Virus record (IMG/VR): IMGVR_UViG_3300020810_000992
Location: 21,300 to 85,299 of that record
Length of the DNA: 64,000 bases
Source: a virus
Reading direction: 5' to 3' (one strand)
Positions 8,605-15,906 of this stretch are shown here, one piece after another. The notes below the pieces were generated by a model. The model saw nothing but the letters and a program-made list of their open reading frames with translations, searched no databases and was not told the DNA's origin. Position numbers and translations under genes: made by a program. Each line of letters begins with the position of its first letter. The first letter of the stretch is position 1.

Positions 8605-8605
8605 T

Positions 8606-9286
8606 ATGATCTGGAATCAGCTCATCGAATGTAAAGACCAAATCATTCAAGCATTTGACCACCACGGTGTTGAAATAAATGAACCAGGAATGGAACATTT
8701 TAATCAACCCGATGGTGGTTGGATTAATAGAGTTTGGCAAAACGAAGATGTCCGTAGGGCGCACATCGACGTAGTTGATGCTAGAGATACAAAAGGTTTA
8801 TGGATGATGCATGTTTGCATTTTCCCACAACTTAACAATGATGCACCGATTTATGGCTTTGATGTAATTGCAGGCAAAAATAAGATGACGGGTGCATTCC
8901 ATGATTTTAGTCCAACATCAAATCCTAATCATCCAATGATCAACTGGTATGAACATTCAGTAAAAGACTTTATACCTGAAAAGAAAAGAGAACTACCTGA
9001 ATGGGCAACTAACATCTTTACTCCTAGTATGGTTGCGGCAAGCAATGTACGAGAAGAAGAGTCAGCAGTTATTATTGATCTTGCACTTAACAATCTATAC
9101 GAATACTTAGACCAAGTAGGTGAGTATAATGGTTCAGGTAACGTTGATATTGTTACAGCCGGTCAAAACTATTATTGTCATAACCAGCAACAAAATCCAC
9201 ATACTCCTCGTGTAATGAAATCATTAGGACTTGCAGAAGCAGATGTAGACAAGTTTTGTACTGATATGCTTTTCCCTAAATTATAA
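8606..9286 (+). CDS. pcyX: Ferredoxin-dependent bilin reductase, PcyX-like
   Basis: 226 residues, one base after the heme oxygenase gene. The family core is visible: GLWMMHVCIFPQ, PIYGFDVIAG (Asp86) and FHDFSPT (Asp100, aligned with the catalytic Asp of the ADLSPT motif in PcyA), then ELPEWATNIF and a C-terminal YYCHNQQQN. This is clearly closer to PcyA than to cyanophage PebS, which lacks the DFSPT form. A PcyA-like phage clade named PcyX, linked to ho1 in uncultured marine phages, makes phycoerythrobilin from biliverdin. The PcyX label rests on this similarity and on context. The electron donor could be the FdxA ferredoxin encoded at 61389. Confidence 0.85.
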   Translation: MIWNQLIECKDQIIQAFDHHGVEINEPGMEHFNQPDGGWINRVWQNEDVRRAHIDVVDARDTKGLWMMHVCIFPQLNNDAPIYGFDVIAGKNKMTGAFHDFSPTSNPNHPMINWYEHSVKDFIPEKKRELPEWATNIFTPSMVAASNVREEESAVIIDLALNNLYEYLDQVGEYNGSGNVDIVTAGQNYYCHNQQQNPHTPRVMKSLGLAEADVDKFCTDMLFPKL

Positions 9287-9421
9287 TAAATAAGTTAGTA
9301 ATGTACAGCGTGAGGGCTATACTTTATTAGGCTTCACATAATACTCCAACTAAAATCCTCCATAATTAATATAAATATGTATATGAGATAGATTGGGCAA
9401 TAATTCTCATGGAGGGCAATC
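9285..9421 (+). promoter_or_regulatory. Leader of the curli cluster
   Basis: A 135-bp gene-free leader. It contains AATAAATA at 9285-9292 and a perfect late box TATAAATA at 9370-9377. A short inverted repeat follows (ATGAGA 9383-9388 with TCTCAT 9405-9410), directly abutting the ribosome-binding site GGAGGGC (9411-9417). The hairpin could modulate csgF translation. Confidence 0.5.
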
Positions 9422-9901
9422 ATGAAGAAACTTATTATACTTACTGGAATCCTGATTTCAGCTACAGTTACAGCAAATGCAAGTGAATTAGGTTGGGGTT
9501 TTAAATCGCCAGCATTTCATTATGGAAACGGTTACAGTACACACGTTCTAAGTGTAGAACAACTCCAGCATAATCGTAAACAGGATCTAGCAGATAAGCG
9601 TAGAGCTGAAGAAGATCGTCTAGCAAGAGAGCTAGAAAACACAACCTTAAACAAATTTCTTAAAAACGTAGAATCACGTATATACGCAACACTATCTAAG
9701 CAGATGGTAGACAATATGTTTGCTACCTGTTCAGATGCTAGTGGTGCAACTTGTCCTACAACAGGAACAGCAGAAATAGAAGGTTCAACTATTACTTGGA
9801 CCAAAGACACAACTACAGGAAGTATTAACCTTGTTGTTGTAGATGCAGATGGTAGTACAACAGAAATTACTATCCCAGGATCAGGGGAGTTTAATTTCTA
9901 A
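9422..9901 (+). CDS. csgF: CsgF-like curli assembly factor
   Basis: 159 residues with a cleavable signal peptide (about 1-20, ending ANA). The mature N-terminus, ELGWGFKSPAFHYGNGYS, corresponds to the CsgF segment that plugs into the CsgG pore (FxFxNPxFGGNP in E. coli), followed by the ALxNF-like helix region around residues 75-95 (TTLNKFLKNVESRIYATL). A C-terminal beta-rich domain then ends in GEFNF. CsgF couples fibre nucleation to the CsgG channel. The gene overlaps csgG by TAATG. A longer Lys/Glu/Arg-rich linker than in E. coli is present. Confidence 0.82.
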   Translation: MKKLIILTGILISATVTANASELGWGFKSPAFHYGNGYSTHVLSVEQLQHNRKQDLADKRRAEEDRLARELENTTLNKFLKNVESRIYATLSKQMVDNMFATCSDASGATCPTTGTAEIEGSTITWTKDTTTGSINLVVVDADGSTTEITIPGSGEFNF

Positions 9902-10704
9902 TGAAAGCATTAATATTAGCAATATCCTTAGTACTACTTGGCGGATGTAGTACTATGCAAGAAAGCCTAAATATTAAAGACAATGCAGGTCCTGCAACTG
10001 TACAGAGAGCTCCACTTGCAGATAGAATGAATGCAGTACCAGAGTTAGATGGTAAGAAAATTACTATTGCTGTATACAGTTTTCAAGATAAAACAGGACA
10101 GCGCAAACCAGCAGACCATATTGCTAACCTAAGTTCAGCTGTAACACAGGGTGCTGAAGTTTGGGTTATTAAAGCACTACAAGATGTAGGTAGTGGCACT
10201 TGGTTTGATGTAGTTGAGCGTGTTGGTATGGATAACTTAATTAAAGAACGTCAATTAATACGTAACACAAGAGACAATTATGAAAAAGATTTAAAGGAAG
10301 GTCCTACTCCGTTAAAGCCAATGGTATTTGCAGGATTAATTTTAGAAGGCGGAATAGTAGGATATGACAGCAATGTTACCATGGGTGGTGCAGGTGCAAG
10401 ATATTTAGGAATAGGCGCACAAACAGAGTATCGTGTAGATAATGTTACTGTTGTAATGCGCCTTGTGAGCGTTAGTACTGGGCGAGTACTAATGAGCGTG
10501 GCTACGCAAAAGACGATAGCCAGTTATAGATCCGGAGCGGATGTATTCAAGTTCTTTGACTTAGGTACTAAATTAGTTGAAACAGAAACAGGGTACTCGG
10601 TCAATGAACCAGTCAATTATGCAGTTAGGGCCGCCATAGAGGCCGGCGTAATTGAATTAATTTATGAGGGAAAAGAGAGGACTTTATGGAAGTTCAAGAA
10701 ATGA
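9901..10704 (+). CDS. csgG: CsgG-like curli secretion channel
   Basis: 267 residues. The lipobox LLGGC (Cys16) predicts an outer-membrane lipoprotein. The CsgG landmarks follow in order: ITIAVYSFQDKTGQ, the constriction region, WFDVVERVGMDNLIKERQLIR, then LILEGGIVGYDSN, GGAGARYLGIG, the transmembrane hairpin strands and EPVNYAVRAAIEAGVI. This matches E. coli CsgG end to end, including the length. The family forms a nonameric outer-membrane pore secreting curli subunits. The E. coli constriction Tyr-x3-Asn-Phe site is replaced here by a Lys-Pro-containing loop, so gating may differ. There is no CsgE or CsgC homologue in the window. Confidence 0.95.
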   Translation: MKALILAISLVLLGGCSTMQESLNIKDNAGPATVQRAPLADRMNAVPELDGKKITIAVYSFQDKTGQRKPADHIANLSSAVTQGAEVWVIKALQDVGSGTWFDVVERVGMDNLIKERQLIRNTRDNYEKDLKEGPTPLKPMVFAGLILEGGIVGYDSNVTMGGAGARYLGIGAQTEYRVDNVTVVMRLVSVSTGRVLMSVATQKTIASYRSGADVFKFFDLGTKLVETETGYSVNEPVNYAVRAAIEAGVIELIYEGKERTLWKFKK

Positions 10705-10716
10705 GGGAAAAACTAA

Positions 10717-11430
10717 ATGAAACAATACCTAATAATGCTGTTCCTAGCATTGTTAATGGTACCTGGACCATCCGCGGCTAACGAAATATATATCGACCAA
10801 GTTGGGGATAATCTAGACCTAGACATTGTACAAGATGGATCGAGTAATCAGTTCGGTGATAGCACAGCTGATATTGATCTTGACGGGGACGATATGACAT
10901 TTTCAATTACTCAAACCGGAAATAACAACGACATTGCCGCTATTATTAATGGTAACACATACACAGGTACTTGGAGTTTTACAGGTGATTATAACACTGT
11001 AGACCTTACTTGTGATAGTGGTGGAGTAAATTGTGAAAACATAACACTAAACATTACAACTACAGGAGATACTAACGACTTCACTTTTGCTATTGGTGGT
11101 ACATCTAATTCAGATGGTTCAACTATAGCATTTACTGTAACAGGTGACAACAACATCATAGATACAACAGTTGATGGGGAAAGTGTAGCACTTGCTGTAA
11201 CAATTAACAACTCTTCAAGTCTAGCAACAACCAGTGCTAACGGAGATGAGGGAGTTGCAGTTACTATTGACTCAAGTGGTGATGGAAATACTAACGGACA
11301 TTCAGTTACATTGAGCGTCACCGGTGGTGGTAGCACGTATGATATTAATCAAAGCGGTATTAACGATAATACCGTAAATGCTACATTCAGCGGCGACAAT
11401 CATGATGTGGATATAACACAGAGTGACTAA
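10717..11430 (+). CDS. Curlin-like secreted fibre subunit 1
   Basis: 237 residues with a signal peptide ending SAA. The mature protein opens with NEIYIDQVGDNLDLDIVQDG, almost the same as the second subunit at 12508, and is then made of Asn/Gly/Thr/Asp-rich beta repeats such as ITQTGNNNDI, VTGDNNIIDT, YDINQSGINDNTV and a final VDITQSD. These recall curlin repeats (x5-Q-x-G-x2-N) but are degenerate. It is immediately downstream of csgG and overlaps the FecR gene by TAATG. Its ribosome-binding site is GAGGGAAA. It is probably a major or minor amyloid-type subunit secreted through CsgG. Confidence 0.8.
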   Translation: MKQYLIMLFLALLMVPGPSAANEIYIDQVGDNLDLDIVQDGSSNQFGDSTADIDLDGDDMTFSITQTGNNNDIAAIINGNTYTGTWSFTGDYNTVDLTCDSGGVNCENITLNITTTGDTNDFTFAIGGTSNSDGSTIAFTVTGDNNIIDTTVDGESVALAVTINNSSSLATTSANGDEGVAVTIDSSGDGNTNGHSVTLSVTGGGSTYDINQSGINDNTVNATFSGDNHDVDITQSD

Positions 11431-12566
11431 TGTTTAGAGCTTCACTTATTACTATCCTGATTGGCTTATATATGCCATCTGCCGCTATCGCAGTTCCTGC
11501 AGGTGCGATTGGCGAAATTAAAGGCAGTGGTGCTATTGAAAGAGGCAAGGATGTAATTGAGGGCACAAGTGGCGTAGGTATCGAAATGAACGATACCGCC
11601 GTCACAGCCAATGGTCGTATGAGAATCGATTTCAAAGACGAAACAAGAGTTGATTTAACAGAACATGCTAGATTAACTATTGACGAATTTGTATACGATC
11701 CTGCAAACGATGTTGGTTCACTATCGATCAAGGCAACACTGGGAGGTGTACGTTATGCTTCAGGGCAAATAGCAAAACGTTACCAACAGAATGTTAAGAT
11801 CAAAACGCCGTCTGCTACAATCGGAGTTAGGGGAACCGATTTTGTAATAGTAGTAGATGAGATGGGTGGTAGTATGATTACTCTTCTACCTTCATGTGAT
11901 GTAACAGGTTACTGTTACACAGGTGAGATAGAAGTGCAAACCGATGCGGGCTTTGTCGTCATGAATCAAGCCTTCCAATCAACCATGACTTCCACTAGGA
12001 TGCAACCTCCATCTCCCCCTTTATTATTAGATATAGATGAAAGTATGATTAATCAATTACTAATACTTCGTAAGCGTAATCCATATCAAGAAGAAGAATA
12101 TGAAATTAAAAAAAGATCAATGGCTATGTACGATTTCCTAGGACTTGACTTTTTAGAGTTTGACGGTTTATCTGATGATGCTTTGAATGTTGACGACATA
12201 TGGGTAACAACATTAGATGAAAGTGATTACTTACTAGGCGAATTACTATACGATATGCTAGATCAACTCAATGCCGCGCTGATGGCTATTTTTAAGAGTG
12301 AACTGGACAGGCAAAATGAAACATTACTTAAAGAAGAAGATTCAAGTATGTATGGATTTAATCCAGAGACAGGCATAAGGCTAAACAAAACAGGCACAGG
12401 TTGGCATTGGACGAGGGAAGACAATGGCGGCAACAATTACATCAGCATTAAGATGCATGATCAATATGGTTATTCACTTAATGTACAACAAGGAGACTTT
12501 GCTACTTATGACTACCGTTTGGGCACGAGCACTAATAATAGCATTGACATTGTTCAGTCAAACTAG
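11430..12566 (+). CDS. FecR-domain secreted protein
   Basis: 378 residues with a signal peptide (cleavage near AIA-VPAGA). Residues 20-170 form a FecR-type domain: GAIGEIKGSGAIERG, VTANGRMRIDFKDETRVDLTEHARLTIDEFVYDP and IKTPSATIGVRGTDFVI. Similar FecR-domain periplasmic proteins occur with surface adhesin and secretion systems, so here it is probably a periplasmic partner of the curli system rather than an iron regulator. No sigma factor is adjacent. The C-terminal 200 residues are acidic and helical, ending in a short beta segment. The second curlin gene starts inside its 3' end. Confidence 0.8.
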   Translation: MFRASLITILIGLYMPSAAIAVPAGAIGEIKGSGAIERGKDVIEGTSGVGIEMNDTAVTANGRMRIDFKDETRVDLTEHARLTIDEFVYDPANDVGSLSIKATLGGVRYASGQIAKRYQQNVKIKTPSATIGVRGTDFVIVVDEMGGSMITLLPSCDVTGYCYTGEIEVQTDAGFVVMNQAFQSTMTSTRMQPPSPPLLLDIDESMINQLLILRKRNPYQEEEYEIKKRSMAMYDFLGLDFLEFDGLSDDALNVDDIWVTTLDESDYLLGELLYDMLDQLNAALMAIFKSELDRQNETLLKEEDSSMYGFNPETGIRLNKTGTGWHWTREDNGGNNYISIKMHDQYGYSLNVQQGDFATYDYRLGTSTNNSIDIVQSN

Positions 12567-13290
12567 TTGGGCTAACGAAATATACATTGATCAAGCAGGC
12601 GATAACCTTGTGTTGACTGTTGACCAAAAAGGTTCTAACAATCAAGTAAAAGGTTATACAACTGTAGATGCTCCTATCGACGGTGCTAATAATACAGTCG
12701 TAATCAATCAAGGCTATGAAGGCAACAATTTGATCCGAATGGATATAAATGGTACTAACAATGATGTCGCAGTAAATCAAGAGCGTACAACCGCTGGCGG
12801 ATACGATACAGATAGTTACGGATATCATTCATCAAGGATAGAACTAGACGGCAATGGTAATACAGTAGATATTACACAACGCAACAACAGTGGTAGTTCA
12901 GCAGGACACACTAGTAATGTTAGATTCCGTGGAGACGACAATAGTTTGACTACACTTCAAACAGGCACAGGTGGTGCCAACGGACATCTAAGTTGGGTCT
13001 ATACACACGATACTGAGTCTAATAATACAGTAGACATATTTCAAAACAGCGATAGTGCTGATCACAAAGCAACTGTTAGTCTTTATACAGACGGTAACAA
13101 AGTAGATATCAATCAAACAGGCGCAACACAAAACAATGCTTATGTACTATTTTCAAGCAGTGCATCAGGACCTACAGATTTTACACTAAATCAAAACGGT
13201 GGAGACACCTACGGCAATGCTGACACAGGATCATACGCTACAATAAGTTGTGGCAATGTAGGAGGCTGTATAGTTACAGTCTCACAATAA
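12508..13290 (+). CDS. Curlin-like secreted fibre subunit 2
   Basis: 260 residues from the ATG at 12508, chosen because it gives a clean signal peptide ending SWA and has AAGGAG at 12490-12495. The mature N-terminus NEIYIDQAGDNLVLTVDQKG is nearly identical to that of subunit 1. Curlin-type units then recur: NTVVINQG, NGTNNDVAVNQE, GNGNTVDITQR, ESNNTVDIFQN, GNKVDINQTG and DFTLNQNG, with the V/I-x-Q periodicity clearer than in subunit 1. It ends with a Cys pair and IVTVSQ. The overlap with the FecR gene is 59 bp. Confidence 0.82.
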   Translation: MTTVWARALIIALTLFSQTSWANEIYIDQAGDNLVLTVDQKGSNNQVKGYTTVDAPIDGANNTVVINQGYEGNNLIRMDINGTNNDVAVNQERTTAGGYDTDSYGYHSSRIELDGNGNTVDITQRNNSGSSAGHTSNVRFRGDDNSLTTLQTGTGGANGHLSWVYTHDTESNNTVDIFQNSDSADHKATVSLYTDGNKVDINQTGATQNNAYVLFSSSASGPTDFTLNQNGGDTYGNADTGSYATISCGNVGGCIVTVSQ

Positions 13291-13312
13291 TATATTTTTG
13301 GAGGGCAAAAAA

Positions 13313-13699
13313 ATGAAATATATTTTAATGGGCATAGCTCTGGCGGTACTTTTCGTATCACCCGCTTGGGCTAACAAAAACAACGAAATAATGAAACAGT
13401 GTGTACAACAGTTCGCACCAGACTATAACAGAGCCAGTGCTTGTTACTTTGATTGGAAGACAGGTGACAACGCTGTAAAACTAGCAGAGATGCGTGATTT
13501 TCTTAAGCACAATCCACGCTATAGATTTCCAGGACAAAGTCTAAACAAGTGTTGGGGTAAGCCTCGTGAAATGCCATTTGAAAGTGCATACATTGAACGC
13601 ACAGGTGACGGCTTTAGAGCAGGTGTAAGTTACAAAGATAAACTGCCAGCAGGATGCTACGAAACAGCACCATGGGATAACCGTGATGTGGAAAACTAG
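13313..13699 (+). CDS. Small secreted protein of the curli cluster
   Basis: 128 residues from the ATG at 13313, with GGAGGGC at 13300-13306. The signal peptide ends AWA. The mature protein of about 108 residues has four Cys (in KQCVQQF, SACYFDW, NKCWG and AGCYET), suggesting two disulfides in a periplasmic or extracellular domain. I recognise no family. Its place between a curlin gene and a small membrane protein suggests an accessory role in the curli island. It overlaps the next gene by 14 bp. Confidence 0.65.
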   Translation: MKYILMGIALAVLFVSPAWANKNNEIMKQCVQQFAPDYNRASACYFDWKTGDNAVKLAEMRDFLKHNPRYRFPGQSLNKCWGKPREMPFESAYIERTGDGFRAGVSYKDKLPAGCYETAPWDNRDVEN

Positions 13700-13838
13700 T
13701 ATTGTAATGGTAACCTTCCTTTTCCTAATGCTGTATGGCATATTTGCATACAGTGGCACAAGTCAGATGTATTGGGAAAACGTAGGACCGCAATGGGATC
13801 GTATGCTTAACCCGTGTTCTTACAAAGTTTGTGATTAA
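13686..13838 (+). CDS. Small membrane protein, 50 aa
   Basis: 50 residues starting at ATG 13686 inside the end of the preceding gene. One transmembrane helix (about residues 5-22, IVMVTFLFLMLYGIFAY) is followed by an exported or cytosolic tail with two Cys near the C-terminus (PCSYKVCD) and several aromatic residues. The overlap and shared direction suggest translational coupling. The function is unknown. Confidence 0.5.
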   Translation: MWKTSIVMVTFLFLMLYGIFAYSGTSQMYWENVGPQWDRMLNPCSYKVCD

Positions 13839-13916
13839 CATATATGATAATGTAAAATCATTGTACAATAAATAATAGTAGGACGAGGGCAAAACGTCCA
13901 TAACGAGGGTAACAAC
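13839..13916 (+). promoter_or_regulatory. Leader of the beta-barrel gene with late box and hairpin
   Basis: This short intergenic leader holds AATAAATA (13867-13874, late-box-like), a 5-bp hairpin GGACG (13881-13885) with CGTCC (13895-13899) that encloses a GAGGGCAA element, and the ribosome-binding region CGAGGG just before ATG 13917. The last part also forms the left arm of the 17-bp inverted repeat. Confidence 0.55.
13897..13913 (+). repeat. Left arm of 17-bp inverted repeat
   Basis: TCCATAACGAGGGTAAC. Its exact reverse complement lies at 15874-15890, on the other side of the beta-barrel gene. The arm contains the ribosome-binding site of that gene. Confidence 0.8.
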
Positions 13917-15827
13917 ATGAAAAAGAAACTTTTGGCAAGCGCCGTTCTGGCGGCTTTGCTTTCAACTACGGCTCTAGCCGACACATCAAGCATGAATTCG
14001 AGCGTAACTGGTATGGGTATACTTGAAAACGAATGGGTACGTGCAGGAGTAAACGGAACAGCAGGTACATTTGGTTCAGGAGGCGGCACAAGCCCAGGAC
14101 TATTATTTGATCCAACAGGTACAGGTACATTCAATCCAAGTTACGACTACCTAACACCAGGATCACCGTTTGACGGTTTTAGTGTTAAAGTAGATGGCAC
14201 AAACTACTATAATAACAATGCCAGCGGTACTGCAATCGCAAATGACGGCAACGGACTTACAGACGGTGAAAACAGTTTAAGTTGGACAGGCGGAGTAGAT
14301 AGTGTGTTTAATATTACAAACACTTATTCACTTGCACCAGCAACACCATATGTAGATATTTCATCAAGTATAACAATGTTAACTGATGCAACAACACTAT
14401 CATTTGGTAAGTATATCGATCCAGACAGCCAAGGTATGCCTGGCGATAGTTCAGCAACAGACAACGTACTAGGTTATGGTGTTATTCCAAGCACAAACGT
14501 TGCGTTCTCAGAAGCAACTGTAAGTCGTTATGCACTGGGTATCTACACAACAGACACAAACGTAACAGCAGGTGTTGAAGGGTGGACACAAGAAGCAGAC
14601 GGATATGAAGGTACAAACTATACAGATGCAGATGGCAATCCTGTAAACTATGGTACTGGTGATGACACCATTGGTATTAGTTGGACTTGGACAGGTGTTA
14701 GCACAGGCGATATTTTAACAGCAAGTTATGCTTATATCTTTGGACCAAGTGCATTTGATGCGGCAAGTGATGCTGTAGAAGGCGGAGCAGGTGGTGGTGA
14801 CACTACAACAACAGACAGCTGGGGTACAGTTGAAGATGTTGGTTCAGCAACTGATGCGGCAAGTGGTGGAAGTGAGCCAGTTATCACCTACAGTGATCCT
14901 GTTGTAGACACAGATCGTCCTGTACTAACAGCAAGTATCACACACCACACAGCAAGTGAAACTGTTACTGTGCAAACTATTGACAGAGAAAAAACAACAA
15001 CTGTTACAACACCAATGGAAATTATTACTTACACAGATGGTGTAGAAACTGCTAGAACAGACACAACTAGCGACATCGTAACAACTGTAACTGATCCAGG
15101 ATCATTCACAGGACGTATTGATCAAGCGGCAACTGCACAAGACGTTGTAGGTAGCACACTAAGAACGTTAGACTTCAAAAACATTCAAGGTATTAGATCT
15201 AACAGCAAGTACGACAATGGCATGAGCGGTAGCACAACTGGTGCCGTTATTGGTGGTAACAAAGAACTAGAAAACGGTGTTACTATTTCAGGTGGCTTTA
15301 CAAGACTAGGCACAGCTCTAACAGGTAACGGTGATTCGGTTGATGCAGAAACTACAGCATTTGCTGGTGGAGTTGCTAGAGATGGTGTTAGTGTAGAACT
15401 ACGTCATGCAATGACAGACTACACAATGTCACGTACTATCGGCGACTTTGCTAATACAGGCAAAACAGCAGGTACAGACACAAGTGCTAGAATTATGTAC
15501 TCACCAGAAACAGGCAAAGTAAATCCTGTGTTCGGTTACACACGTGGTAAGCGTACAATGGACGGTTATGAAGAAGCAGGTTCAATCCAGAGTGCTAGAA
15601 CAGTAGCAGAAACAGATGAAATGTATGGTTATGGTACTGTAGGACTACGTGGCGATCTAGGACTAGTTGACTTTACGGCAATGCATCACACAGACGGTGT
15701 TAATGATATTTCATTAGGCTTAGAAAAAGATACAGGCGATGTTACTTGGAGAGTAGAAGGCACAAGAAGCATGACAGACTTAGGTTCAACTAATGCCATT
15801 TCTGCAGGATTGGTAATTAAGTTCTAA
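13917..15827 (+). CDS. Outer-membrane beta-barrel protein (autotransporter-like)
   Basis: 636 residues. A classic signal peptide ends TALA (about 21). Residues 22-390 are Thr/Ser/Gly/Asp-rich beta structure with no helix, like a surface-exposed passenger. Residues from about 400 alternate hydrophobic and polar with many aromatic strand ends and finish in the terminal Phe (VIKF) typical of BAM-dependent outer-membrane barrels. Known phage virion proteins do not carry signal peptides, so this should be made into the envelope of the infected cell. It lies between the curli genes and the adenylate cyclase, and is flanked by a perfect 17-bp inverted repeat. The family is not recognised. Confidence 0.72.
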   Translation: MKKKLLASAVLAALLSTTALADTSSMNSSVTGMGILENEWVRAGVNGTAGTFGSGGGTSPGLLFDPTGTGTFNPSYDYLTPGSPFDGFSVKVDGTNYYNNNASGTAIANDGNGLTDGENSLSWTGGVDSVFNITNTYSLAPATPYVDISSSITMLTDATTLSFGKYIDPDSQGMPGDSSATDNVLGYGVIPSTNVAFSEATVSRYALGIYTTDTNVTAGVEGWTQEADGYEGTNYTDADGNPVNYGTGDDTIGISWTWTGVSTGDILTASYAYIFGPSAFDAASDAVEGGAGGGDTTTTDSWGTVEDVGSATDAASGGSEPVITYSDPVVDTDRPVLTASITHHTASETVTVQTIDREKTTTVTTPMEIITYTDGVETARTDTTSDIVTTVTDPGSFTGRIDQAATAQDVVGSTLRTLDFKNIQGIRSNSKYDNGMSGSTTGAVIGGNKELENGVTISGGFTRLGTALTGNGDSVDAETTAFAGGVARDGVSVELRHAMTDYTMSRTIGDFANTGKTAGTDTSARIMYSPETGKVNPVFGYTRGKRTMDGYEEAGSIQSARTVAETDEMYGYGTVGLRGDLGLVDFTAMHHTDGVNDISLGLEKDTGDVTWRVEGTRSMTDLGSTNAISAGLVIKF

Positions 15828-15840
15828 GTAAATAACTGTA

Positions 15841-15906
15841 GAGAGGCACAGTTAGTTCTCCGCATTTAATAACGTTACCCTCGTTATGGAAGCTACTGTG
15901 CCTCTC
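15841..15906 (+). promoter_or_regulatory. Nested inverted repeats between barrel gene and cyclase
   Basis: An outer stem GAGAGGCACAGT (15841-15852) pairs perfectly with ACTGTGCCTCTC (15895-15906). Inside it ATAACG (15869-15874) pairs with CGTTAT (15882-15887), and the right arm of the 17-bp long-range repeat lies at 15874-15890. The first possible ATG of the cyclase (15886) is inside the structure. There is no T-tract, so it looks like a regulatory structure or processed 3' end rather than a simple terminator. Confidence 0.65.
15874..15890 (-). repeat. Right arm of 17-bp inverted repeat
   Basis: GTTACCCTCGTTATGGA, the exact reverse complement of 13897-13913. The two arms enclose the whole beta-barrel gene. 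Confidence 0.8.

Noticed and set aside
8606-9286. Cyanophage PebS
   Set aside because: The active-site segment is FHDFSPT, as in PcyA/PcyX, and the C-terminal YYCHNQQQN also matches PcyA-type enzymes.
10989-11336. A 115-aa minus-strand frame inside curlin subunit 1
   Set aside because: The long frame is caused by Thr/Val/Asn-rich repeat codons of the sense gene.
10717-13290. CRISPR-like or satellite repeats
   Set aside because: The repetition is at protein level (curlin-type units) with no constant spacer or exact DNA repeat.
13917-15827. Virion tail fibre
   Set aside because: A clear Sec signal peptide and terminal Phe point to outer-membrane export rather than virion assembly.
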